This document shows positions 1-10,501 of a DNA stretch of 64,000 nucleotides, one piece after another; positions within the stretch are counted from its first letter, which is position 1; every line of letters starts with the position of its first letter. Origin of the DNA: Pleodorina starrii. Taxonomy: Eukaryota > Chlorophyta > Chlorophyceae > Chlamydomonadales > Volvocaceae. The notes beneath the pieces were generated by a model. It was not told the origin of the DNA. It worked only from the letters and a program-made list of their open reading frames with translations, and ran no database searches. Location: NCBI GenBank assembly GCA_030267565.1, contig BRXU01000018.1:1736001-1800000 (forward strand). The letters are read 5' to 3'. The translations under genes were made by a program, and so were the position numbers.

Positions 1-187
1 GAGATGGAGGAGGAAGGGAAGGGGTGGGCGAGTCGTCCAGGCGTCGGGCCGTCACCCGGTGCGCGAACACCAGCGCCAGCACCAGCACTGCCGTTGGCCC
101 ATCCGCCGGCAGCCCCGGGCCTGCCTCCCGGACGGAGCCCATCTCTCGACCCGCCCGCCCGACTGACCGGTGTCCGGAGTCCGGAGT

Positions 188-213
188 CCAGGATCCAGGA
201 TCCTGGATCCTGG
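188..213. repeat. 26-bp perfect palindrome built from GGATCC units
   Basis: The stretch is self-complementary end to end and sits in a cluster of GGATCC/CCAGGATC units (about 180-235), just upstream of the first recognisable phosphomutase exon. Confidence 0.8.
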
Positions 214-326
214 ATCCAGGATTCAGGATCCAGGGGTGGCACGGGGGGCGTTGGCAATGTGTGGGATCCATCCATCGCACCGATTGGCGCCGATCGATCG
301 ACCGATGGACCGATCGATGGACGCAG

Positions 327-3300
327 TGCCCACGGGTCTGTCGCAGGTGATGGATCTCCCGGAGCCGTACATCGTACCGGAGCAACGAGATCCGGATCCG
401 GAGTTCCGTACTGTTGTGTTTCCCAACCCGGAGGAGGGCAAAGGCACCTGGAACTTGGCGTTCCAGGCGGGTGAGTACCGGATGGGTGGGTTGGGTGGCG
501 GGGGTGGGTATCTAGGGTAGGTGGGCGGGTGGCTGGGTGGGTCGGCTCCTGACCGGCTCTCACCACGTTCCGCTTCCGGTCTCGGTCCCGATCCCGCGCA
601 GGCTTGCAGCAGGGCGCGCGGCTGGTGTTGGCAAACGATCCAGGTGGGTGGGTGGCTGGGTGGGTGGGTGCACGGGTGGACGGGTGGGGGGATGGCGCAG
701 AGGGCGGGTGAGTGAGCGGCCGATGAGGGCGAGCGACCCGTGCTGCAGCTAGCGGGGAAGGGACGGGTACAAGGCGTTCTTCAACGCTCGATTTGGTGCA
801 GTGCTACCGGGTCGGGTGTTCAAAGCTGCAAGTCGGGCTCAGCCCCCGCGGCCCGCCCCAGGCTGCCCGGGTTCGTTGTGGCTTGGGTTCGATGGTGGGT
901 CGGGTCGGGCCGGGCCGGGCCGGGTTGCGTCCGCCTTGGGTGGTGCCCACCGGGCCATCCCATCCATCCATCCAAACCCATCCAACGCGCCGAGTGCGCC
1001 TCCCAAGCGAGTTACAGCCTGAGGGAGGGCACCCAAGCCCGGAGGCAAGCAGGACACTGACGAGAGGCCCTCCTCCCCGCTGCAGCATTGCACTGATGGC
1101 AGCTGTGAAACCCCGAGCTCGTGTGCCGGGGGATGGCCGGGGGATCCCATCCCCAGTTCCCCACACGGTATCATTTATTACCCCACACTATCACGTGACC
1201 CCGTGACTCCGTCTGTGCTGCAGACGCGGACCGGCTGTGTGTGGCGGAGCGCCGCTCGGCTGCCCCCGCTGCTGCCCCCGCTGCTGCTGGTGGTGGTGGT
1301 GGTGGTGGTGATTGGCGGGTGTTCAGCGGCAATGAGATCGGGGCGCTCCTGGCTCACTGGATGTGGACCAACTTCAGGAAGCAGCACCCCGAGGTGGGGC
1401 CAGGGGGGGGACCTGGGGAGGGGGCGGGGGGGAGGGGGCGGGGGGGAGGGAGAGGGGACGGAAAAGAGACAGGAGAGCCGCAGGCGAGTAGCCGAGACGA
1501 GGAGGGGGGGGTGGAGGGAGGCAGGGAGGGAGGGAGGGAGGGGGGCTGCACGAGGGGGCGGGGGCCTGCGTAGGTGGGAGGGCGCGGAGAGCCAGCCGGG
1601 GGTTGGGAGCGGGGGCTCCGGAGGAGCGGCGGATTCGCGAATCAGAGGGGGGGAGGAGTGTGAACTGTGAAGACGGCAGAGCTTGATTGTGAGAGGACGG
1701 CGCCCGCAACACGTGGCTCTTGTGGCGACGACGACGACGGCGACGACGACGACGCTGACGGCGACTGGAGAATGCCGCGGATGGGCGGGCGGCATCCGCC
1801 ACCGACTGACACCCACGGCCCGGCCCCTGCCCGGCCCCTGCCCCCCGCCCTGCAGCAGCTTGATCAACGTCGTCCGCAGTGACTCATTGTTACCGTATAT
1901 AAAGGAACATATCACTCCCTGTTCCCCCCCGCCCCGCCCTGCCCCCCCCTGTCAGGTCCCTCCCTGCCACCGACTGACCGCCTCCCCCCGCCACCCCGCC
2001 CTGCCCCCCCTGTCAGGTCCCTCCCTGCCGCTGCGCCCTGCTGACCTCCGCCGTCAGTTCCCAGCTGCTCGCCTCCATGGCGGCCGTGGAGGGCTTCCGA
2101 TTCGAGGAGACGCTGACGGGCTTCAAGTGGCTCGGCAACACGGCCCTGAGGATAGAGCAGGAGGAGGAGAAGGAGGAGGAGGAGGGGAAGGAGGAGGGAG
2201 CCGGCAACAATGTGGTGGTGTTTGCGTTCGAGGAGTCGATCGGGTTCATGCTTGGGGGGATGTACAAGGTGGGTGGGTGGGTGGGTGGGTGGGTGGGTGG
2301 GTGGGTGGGTGGGTGGGTGGGTGGGTGGGTGGGTGGGTGGGTGGGTGGGTGGGTGGGTGGGTGGGTGGGTCGATGAATGAAGGCTTCCTCATCCTTATCA
2401 TCATGTCGCCCCGCGGTCAGTTCTCTGGGAGGTTGCAACAGCTCCGAGACCGACACCCGCACGGGTGCCGACTTGACGCGTGCGGGCAATCAAGCAACGC
2501 AGCCCTCCCTGGCCCCACCCCGCTCCCGTCCGCCACTCCCTGGCACCTCCCTGGCACCTCCCTGGCACCTACCCAGTACCCACCCCCCTAATCCCTTTCC
2601 CCCCTGGCTGGCTGGCTGCCCCCACCCCCAACAGGACAAGGATGGCATCGCCGCCGCTTCCGTCTTCACGGAGCTCGCGGCCGACACGTACGGCAAGGGC
2701 CGTACCTTGGACGAGCTCCTGCAGGAGCTGTACGGCAAGTACGGCTACTTTGATTTCCGGTCGGGCTACTTCATCGCGGACCGGCCCGAGAAGAGCAGAG
2801 CAGTCTTCGAGGAGCTGCGGGGCGGCAGCGGCAGCGGAAGCGGCGCCGACGGCAGCAGCGCCGGTAGCGGCAGCGGTGGCGACAGTGGCGGCAGTGGCGG
2901 CGGCGGCGGCGGCGGCGCCACAGGCCGCTACGCCAAGAGCATCGGCGGCATTGTTGTGGAGCATGTCCGGGACCTAGGTGGGTGTGTGTGGGTTGGGTGG
3001 GTGGGTTGGTGGGTTGGGTGGGTGTCCCCAATCAAACACCGTCTCGCTCCCCTCCGGCCCCCGCTCTCCTCTTCCCGCCCACTCGGAATGAATTGGTTCA
3101 CAGAGAAAACCCCCGCGAGGACCACTTGCCGGTGCAAGCAGATTCTCGTCCCATTGGCCCGGTGTTTGTGGTCTTGCGTTTGTCTCTGCCTTTGTATCCG
3201 TGTGTGTATGTGTGTATGTGTCAGTAAGCTGCCTCCCTCCCCCTCCCCCTCCCCCTGCCCCCCTCCCTCTCCCCTCCCCCTCCAAGGCACGGGTCTGGAC

Positions 3301-4281
3301 ACCAGCCAGCCGGACGGTCGGGCGGTGCTCCCCTGGCAGCCGGGTGACATGATGATCACATACAGCCTGGAGGGGGGCGTAACGCTCACCCTGCGAGCGT
3401 CGGGTACGTGTACGTGCATGTGTGCGTGCGTGTATGTGTATGTGTGCGTGTGCATGTGCGCGGGGGGTGGGGGGAGCGGTGGGTGGGCGGGGGGCAAGGC
3501 GTCGATCGACAGGGGTAAGAAGAACGATACCGCAGCGGAGGGACGTAGGCGACCGAGAACCCAAAGTTATACTTACGGTACCAGACATACCTGTTACCGA
3601 TCACCAATACCGGAAGCGCTGCGACCGCGTCGCCGCCGGGCCAAACCCACCCAAACGGACAAAGCACCTGCGACAGCACAGCATCGGAACGAACGAACGC
3701 CCGACAAAAGAATTACTCACCTGTGCTTAACCGAGGAAACGGAGCGGGCGAGAGCGGTCGATAGGGGTGTGTGATAGGCCCCGGTATATGAGTGGGCGAA
3801 TACCGAATAGGTACGTACCGCCGGAGCGCAGGTACGTACCGTTCGTACCGTATGGTTGGAAGCGGGGGCTGGTTCACCGGCGGCGGCGGTACCTCTTGTG
3901 ACGACATGTTTGCCGCATGGGCTTACTAAAGGGTAGGTTATCAAAAAAAGATTCACCGGCGCAAGGAGCTGCTTGCGGGCTTGCCCTCCCTCCCACCCTG
4001 CCTCTTTCGCTGCCCCGCTCCCTCCCTCCCTGCCTCGGGCCCCCCTCTTATCTCCCCCGCCCGAACGCGAACACGAATGCGATCGCGAATGCGATTGCGA
4101 ATGCGACACGACCCATCCCATCCCATCCCCTGCAGGCACGGAGCCCAAGCTCAAGTACTATCTGGAAGTCCGCGGCCGGGATGCGGCGGAGACGGCCCCC
4201 CTGGCTGACCGGCTGGTGGGAGTGCTGGGGGAGCTGGTGGGGGTGGACCGACATGGTCTGACGCTGCCGGCGAGCCATTGA
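327..4281 (+). CDS. Phosphoglucomutase/phosphopentomutase, PGM2 type (3' part; 5' end outside window)
   Basis: Alpha-D-phosphohexomutase of the PGM2 branch, expected to move phosphate between C1 and C5/C6 of ribose or glucose phosphates in the cytosol. Seven exons chain in phase: 327-470, 602-643, 1224-1393, 2017-2268, 2635-2977, 3287-3403, 4136-4281 (TGA). The order of motifs matches PGM2: VPEQRDPDPEF and FPNPEEGKG, the metal loop NDPDADRL rebuilt across the 643/1224 junction, DWRVFSGNEIGALL, FEETLTGFKWLGN, the sugar-binding loop FAFEESIG, then the phosphate-binding loop RASGTEPKLKYY rebuilt across 3403/4136. About 403 residues are present. The N-terminal domain and its catalytic phosphoserine loop (TASHNP in the family) must lie upstream. 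Low-complexity inserts sit after the metal loop (Ala/Gly, about 1250-1305) and in the fifth exon (Ser/Gly, about 2821-2925). The 2017 acceptor is the least certain boundary, and a short exon between 1394 and 2016 could be missed. Confidence 0.93.
2269..2370 (+). repeat. (GTGG)n array starting at a 5' splice site
   Basis: About 100 bp of almost perfect GTGG/GGGT tetranucleotides begins exactly at the donor of the phosphomutase exon ending at 2268. The G-runs could form a quadruplex in the pre-mRNA. Confidence 0.9.
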
Positions 4282-5587
4282 CCTGCCAGCTGGATGGGCA
4301 GCAGCTGCACTAGCTAGATAGGCAGCTAGATAGGCAGCTAGATTGGCAGCTAGATTGGCAGCTAGCTAGATAGGTAGCCAGCTAGGTAGTGTGCGTGTGC
4401 CTGCCTACTATCTAGGGAGCTGTTGAGAGCATGCGGCGACAGATGCATCGATTGGCTGGCCGGGGAGTGGGGAGTGAGAGGTCGCAAACGACGTCCCGAC
4501 AGCGTTGTCGGGAGCGTGAGGAGGGGGTGCGGGAGTGGAGGGGTGGAGGGGTGTTTGCATGCATGTGCAAAGTGTATGGTAGAACTGACAGAAGGGAAAA
4601 GGAACGAAGCCGCCGTTGGGCATCTATCTTGGGCATCTGCATGTGCGTGGGCAGATTCAACTACCGTACGACACGGTTCGTTGCATGCTTTGATGGGGCA
4701 CGATACGTACAGGGGAGATACGTACGTCCTGACAAGGGCGTGCACGGACTTGCATTCCGCCATTTCCTTTGGCCGATAAGATGTACATACTGTACTGTTA
4801 TGTGTTTGTTACATTTGCGGCTCCGGACTCCAGAAAAGAGCAGCGCCAACGGAGACCAGCAGCTGGATGGCCCTGGGTGCGCTGCACTGCACTGCACTGC
4901 ACTGCACCGGGGGCGGGCGAGGCGACCAGGGCAGCCAGGGAGCACACCCAGGCCAGACAGGAGACAGCACAAGCCAAAAGTCACACAGACAGGAACGAGC
5001 GAGGCCGCGGGGAGAAGGCGGCTCCGAAACCCGCCGCGACCACGGGGGCCGGAGTCTGCCGGGAGGCTGCCCAACTGGCGGCCGGCCCCGGCCGTCTACA
5101 ACTACCTCGTCGCACTTACCAACGGACCTGACAGCAACTCGCGGCGGGCTGCAACCCTAAATAAGGCTTGCGCCGAAACCGCAGCACGCGCCACAACGTC
5201 CCACACGCACTACTGTTGTACTGTTTCGGGGGGGTGGGGGTGTTTGGACGAGCCAAAGCTCCTCACGTCGCACGAAACCGACAATCCGCAGTTGCTTGCT
5301 TGGACGTCATCATTACCTGGTCTGCCATCGCCTGCTTGCGCCACCGGAGACCGGAGACTCCGTGCTCCCCCACAAAATGGTTCCAAGGAAGGCCAGCCAG
5401 CCACGGTCCAGCGTTGCAAGCAGTTGCCACTGATGACTGTGGCACCTTACAATATGCAGTCGTGCCTGTCAGCGGCGTCGTGCGGTGCGCAATGTCCGCA
5501 GATGCCAACCACGCTTCCTTGCCAGACGGACAAGGAATAATCCAGCTTGAAGAGTTACAAGAAAGCGGCGTATTAGGGAGAGAGCGC

Positions 5588-5714
5588 CCTTGGGTTCCAT
5601 ACCGGTAGTAGGTGTGTCGGGTTTTGCACGTGCGAGTGCGGGGCCTATGGGGCAATTGGAGTACCCTCCAATTGCCCCATGCAAAACCCGACACTCCTGC
5701 GATGGAACCCAAGG
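5588..5714. mobile_element. Small fold-back (MITE-like) element
   Basis: Three nested inverted repeats fold this 127-bp stretch into one hairpin: 5588-5600 with 5702-5714, 5615-5628 with 5680-5693, and 5648-5661 with 5666-5679 around a 4-nt loop. All three stems are perfect. It has no coding capacity. The size and structure suit a non-autonomous fold-back transposon, though I could not confirm a target-site duplication. Confidence 0.7.
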
Positions 5715-7415
5715 GCAACCGTTACCCAACCAAAGCTGGGTTAACCGAGTTAGTTGAGCAACCCTTACCTACCCAACCCAAGTGATGTTTCATGCTCGGT
5801 AGCAAGCACCCCTTGGCAATCCAGAAGCCAAACGCCGCGCCATTACGCGTGCTTACGCGGCAATGAAGCACAAGCGCTGGCCCAGCGTCGCTGCCCGAAC
5901 CATCCACACACGTGGCACAACCACCAAGTCAACTACCTAACTTGCCCTGAAACGTTCGTACGGCTACTTGCCCCTTCAGGCCTTGCCAGTCGCGTAATAG
6001 GGCTCGTCACGAAACCCCGCCCCGGCATACCCCGCGCATGGAGGGCGAGACATCAGACCCACGCCCCCGGGCCCGCAACCTGTTCGGTGCCCAGGCCACC
6101 CGCGGCGGCCGCTGCAGTCAGCCCGACGGCCGCTCATCTCTGTGTGCGGCCACCGACGGACGAGCACTTCCTTTCCGTCCAAACGGCAACAACGACCCTC
6201 CAACCGCACAGAGCTAGCACCGGTTGAACAACGTCATTGCAATCAACCATGCGACTCGTGACACTACCGGTACGTCAGGGTGGTTGTCGGTACTTCGGCT
6301 ACCGGTACGTGCGGAAGTAGACACGCACGTCAGTTTTGAACGTTAGGGCACAGCCACCTCTAACGAGGTCTTGTACATATGTAAACTGCAACTACCGGTA
6401 TGAACTCCCGCCAACCTCCAAGACCTGGTTAGAGGTAACACACCCTAACGCACAAAACCGACGTGCGTGCGTGGCCAGGAAGTACAACGACGACCCGCCG
6501 GTGCACAGCACCACCCTGCGCAGGGCAGGGTATTCGGGTTTAGGGAGGGGGCGGGGGGGCGAAGGGGGAGGTGGGGCTGGTGGGGAGGAGAGGGCGGGGG
6601 AGGCACTCGGCCCACACATACACACAGGCAGGAAGGCATCGCAGGCAGGCTGGCAGTGCAGGGCAGGCTGGCAGTGCAGGCTGGCAGTGCAGGCAGGCAG
6701 GCAGGGCTGTACCGCACTGTACGGCACAGCCCTTGCCCCTCCCCAAAACACAAGCAGCACTGCACCCCTCCTCCGATGACTCACCATGGGGAGTGGCTGG
6801 GACGGGACGGGAGGCGAACCACGCAAACGCACGCCGTAAGGCGTACGCACGTGTGAGAGTACAGTGGGAGTGTAAACATACAGGCAGAAAGTGACGTGTC
6901 TGGCCAGTCAACCACATGTCAAAAACGGCCATGAAAGCACAGAATTCTGGCACGAAGCCGCCCCCAAGTAAGCGCGCGCAGGCTCCCCTACCTTACTTGC
7001 TAGCGGACATCAGCACCATGTTAGGTTCTTGCTTACGGTACTGGCTGGGTGTTCGGCAGGGGCATCTCCAGTGGCCACGACCTGCAGCGCTGCAGGCGGC
7101 ACCGGGTACAACAGCCATACACAGCAGGTAGGGTCACCAGCGCCGTCATCGTCATCGTCTTGTACGTACCTCCCTTGCTGACATCGTGCTTGCATGACAT
7201 CGTCATGTACGTACCTCGCTTGCTGCAGCGAACGCGCGGAGTGGCAAACGGCTTGTCGAGCTGCTGCATGCATGGAGCTCCATCACGCCATCCACCACCT
7301 CCCCGTCCAACCGTCATACTCAGCGCTGCAGAGCGCGAACATGCATGGCAGCTTGACAGCGAGCCGAGGCCATGCATGAGAAGTTGGGAACGCGATCGAG
7401 TTCCGGTGTTGGACT

Positions 7416-7795
7416 GTTTGCACTACATGCCATGCACCCGTGTTCATGTGCATGTGCGCAGGAAGGCGGACTGCCGCGCGGGGACCCCGCTCGGACCCAA
7501 TTCACGCATCGTTACGCGGAGCGTGGCACAAGGCCGGTCGGCCGCCACCTGCCATCCGGTTTCCGTTATCAAGGGCACACGCCGCTCTACGCGTCTACGG
7601 CCGAGGAGGTTTACCTCCTCGGCCGTAGAGCGGCGTGTGCCCTTGACAACAGAAACCAGATGGGCGGTGGCGGCCGACCGGCCTTTTGACACGCTCCGTG
7701 TAACGATGCGTGAACGGGGTCCGAGCGGGGTCCCCGGCAGTCCGCCTTCCTGCGCACATGCACATGAACACGGGTGCGTGGCATGTAGTGCAAAC
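7416..7795. mobile_element. Large fold-back element with arms of about 190 bp
   Basis: The left arm (from about 7416) and right arm (to about 7795) are reverse complements with scattered mismatches, meeting at a perfect core of 7595-7610 with 7613-7628 around a 2-nt centre. The left arm carries a short extra CGTCTAC copy near the centre. Apparent ORFs on both strands are mirror translations of the arms and are not genes. Confidence 0.8.
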
Positions 7796-8787
7796 ACGTC
7801 GGGAAGGAGGCCGTCAGGATTAGGGCACTACGACCAGGCGTGTGCAGAGTGCAGACACTCAAACTGCTTGGATGCATGAGACCGCACCGTGATCTAGGAC
7901 TGATCTAAGGCTGATCTAAGGCAGAAGCGTGAGTTGGTAAGGTACGGTCATTTCGCTACCTGCCCTGTGCCTCCCTGTGCCTTTGAAGTTTGAACGGGCC
8001 GACGAAAGCGCAGCAAGACCGTACTCGGGAAGTCGTAAATAAATCCGCATTTCACGCCATCAATGCCCATCGTGCAGCAGCGTGCCCGTGTCTGTTTCCG
8101 TAAAAATGTAGAAGTAGCAGTCGTAGCAGGGGGGACCGCTATCAGCGGACACGAACGCGCCCAGTCCCGTAAGCGAGCCGCGGCGCGCATCACAGGAAAA
8201 AGCAAGCCCGGTTTAGCGAAGTGGCACCATTTATAGTCTGCAATGAGCATTGTATGCAAACCTACCTCTAGTCAATAGCGCTGCCGGGATTCACCGAATG
8301 GTCTGAATCCCGCAGGGCCAGACGCGCTAGGCCCGACATCACTCCCGTCGAAGCAGCCTGCTGGGAAAACGTTGACAAGTATCCGTTAATTGTATAAGCT
8401 CCTGACAGCTTTCGCAATGGCTACTGCTTTTGGTCATTCTAGGTTGCGCGCGCAAATAAGCGACAGCGGCAGCGACAGCGGCCCTTACGTACCGTCGGAG
8501 TCGCGTCGCAACCGTTCTCGTACCTCATTATTGTCGCCCTGCAGGGCATTTCTCGCCGAGCGTGACGTTGAAACCGGGCATTACGCGTTGGCAGCGAGGG
8601 AGTCGGAAGGCACTCTCCTCATTTTACAGCGGCGGCGTATCGAGGTAGGTAAATCCTGCAGGTCGTGAGGTACGTAGGTCGTGTGCAGGGTCCTGGGACG
8701 TGGCCGCAATTCTGTAGACTGGCACGAAACTCGCTCCGAATTTATAGCACCGCCCCCAGGTCGCAGTACGCTTGCTGTACACCGAGA

Positions 8788-9047
8788 GCGTAGGAGCGCG
8801 GGAATGGGCGTTTCGTATCCTGCGTACTAGGGCAGGGTTCGACTCCGGTGTGTCGATGTCGATGTCGAGGTGAGTCATTGTGGTCATCCGCAGGACACCG
8901 AAACCCCGAACCTTCCATCCATACATGTGCTTGCTTGCAGTTAATGTAGCGTGATCCCGGCAGAACGGATAGGCAGTGTGACACCGGGAGCTTACGTACG
9001 TAGGAGCGCGGGAATGGGCGTTTCGGATTCCCGCGATCTAGGGCAGG
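8788..9047 (+). repeat. Direct repeat pair about 211 bp apart
   Basis: A 27-28 bp unit containing TAGGAGCGCGGGAATGGGCG occurs at 8788-8815 and 8999-9025. Each copy is followed by a CTAGGGCAGG tail (about 8826 and 9038). Confidence 0.75.
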
Positions 9048-9590
9048 TTGGTGAGCCAGGCTACGTTGACCGGCGCACCATCCTTAAGAGCGCAGCCAGC
9101 AGACAATTTGAAAAGTATTCCTTTGTGCTCGATTAAAACGCTGCGGAAGGGCCGAAAAGCAGTGGCCGGGTGTCGTGCACCGTTTCCGTGCAACTTGATT
9201 GACTCGCGGCCGTATGCACACGTAATTAATTAATGCACCCGTGGGCAAAGACAATGTGGAAAGGCTCAAAGTGTTAGAAATTGTAAATCTCAGAGGCGTT
9301 GACATATTTATTTTGTGGTGTTCAACCGAAAAATATTCACTCTGGAAAATGTTTGATGTATATATACTCCCCGTCCTCCACCGCCCCGCCTCCACCGCCC
9401 TCCCTATCCACCCAGATCCACCGCCCTCCCTGTATGGGGTGGGTTAATTTATTAAAGTGGATGGATGCAACGCCTGGTCCGCCGAGGCAGCTAGGAGCAA
9501 GCAATTAAGTTAGCATTCCGTCTGCATTGGATGTCCCGAATAAAGTGCCCCGACGATGTAGCACTGTTATGTAGACAAGTCGGCAGACCC

Positions 9591-9622
9591 TTACTAATCC
9601 ATCGCATGCTACGGATTAGTAA
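9591..9622. repeat. Short perfect hairpin
   Basis: Arms TTACTAATCC (9591-9600) and GGATTAGTAA (9613-9622) flank a 12-nt loop. The left arm with its flanks (ACCCTTACTAATCCA) recurs near 15880, so it may be the terminus of a small dispersed element. Confidence 0.55.
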
Positions 9623-10501
9623 CGGAGCGGGCAGGCGTGGATCGCAAGATGGCAAGCGAGGGCAAGCGGGTGGTCGGGTAATTAGTCACAGAGAATTAGA
9701 GAATTACAGAGGAGCTGGACACTAGCTATATACCGCGATCGCACGACAGGCAGCAAGGCAGGCAGGCGAATTATCCAAGCATACTTCTACAGGGTGATAG
9801 CCAACGCCAAGGGGCATCGGCCCCCGAAGCTGCGCCGCGGCCAGAGCCCCCATCAAAAATGCTGATGAAGCCCTTTATTGCTTCAGCAACTGCGACATGC
9901 ACGCGTGTGGCGTGCCACTGTTTTGTGGGACGGCGGCGCGGGAGGGCGCGGGCGAACGCGGGCGCCGGAATGTTGCGTCATCAGCACGTACAGCACGCGT
10001 GCCGCACACATTCATACTCTTGCTTGTGAAAATGTATCTAATTGAAGCCGTTCACTTGGTCGTTTCGCCAACCTTATAACATCCAGCTCACGACTTCTTC
10101 AGCTGCCAACCGCCCCTGCCTTGTGTCTTGGTTCAGGCCCAGTCGCGATTGCCTGTGCACGGGCCACGGCAGGCCCGACCCGCAACCGGCATGCGACTGG
10201 CCGCCTGCCGCAAGTTTCAGGGCCGCATCAAATTTTCACTATCTTCCTTGCCAGGCTCCAGCGAACGTGGCGGTGCGTGTCTTTGTCTCGGAGAGTAGAC
10301 TGCCCAAACAAGAGCGTTTTCCGTGAACGTTACCGACACGTTTGTAGAACCTTTATACATAAGTTTTGAAGTCCTTTGTCATGATCTTTGCACGCGACTT
10401 GGTGCCTCGCGACTTGGTCTGCAGGTGGTCACATTCAAAGCATCAGCAGCTCACGGCCCTCAGCATCTCCCGCAAAACCGACCGACAATATCGCAGCTGG
10501 A

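Larger units (their letters stand above)
4282..10501. other. Non-coding, repeat-rich intergenic region
   Basis: No ORF here shows a recognisable domain, conserved motif or splice-consistent exon chain. The 369-codon frame at 4431-5540 has atypical composition and no family signature. The region holds the fold-back elements at 5588-5714 and 7416-7795, the direct repeats at 8788 and 8999, and short tandem arrays: GCTAGATAG-like at about 4310-4383, CTGCA at 4878-4906, GCAGGCTGGCAGT at about 6646-6711. A roughly 30-bp unit ending in TGTACGTACCTC recurs near 7160 and 7205. It presumably includes the phosphomutase 3' UTR and the ARH gene promoter, but I see no clear signal for either. Confidence 0.6.

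Noticed and set aside
1683..2591. 302-codon ORF with VGGW repeats
   Set aside because: Reads through the (GTGG)n array and an intron; the true phosphomutase exons use other frames and splice sites.
4431..5540. 369-codon ORF downstream of the phosphomutase gene
   Set aside because: No domain, odd composition, overlapping ORFs of similar length on both strands; looks like chance openness in GC-rich DNA.
7444..7879. Pairs of similar ORFs on opposite strands
   Set aside because: Mirror translations of the two arms of the fold-back element.
8826..8850. tRNA-like GGTTCGACTCC box
   Set aside because: The flanking bases do not form a T-stem, and no acceptor, D or anticodon arms are found upstream.
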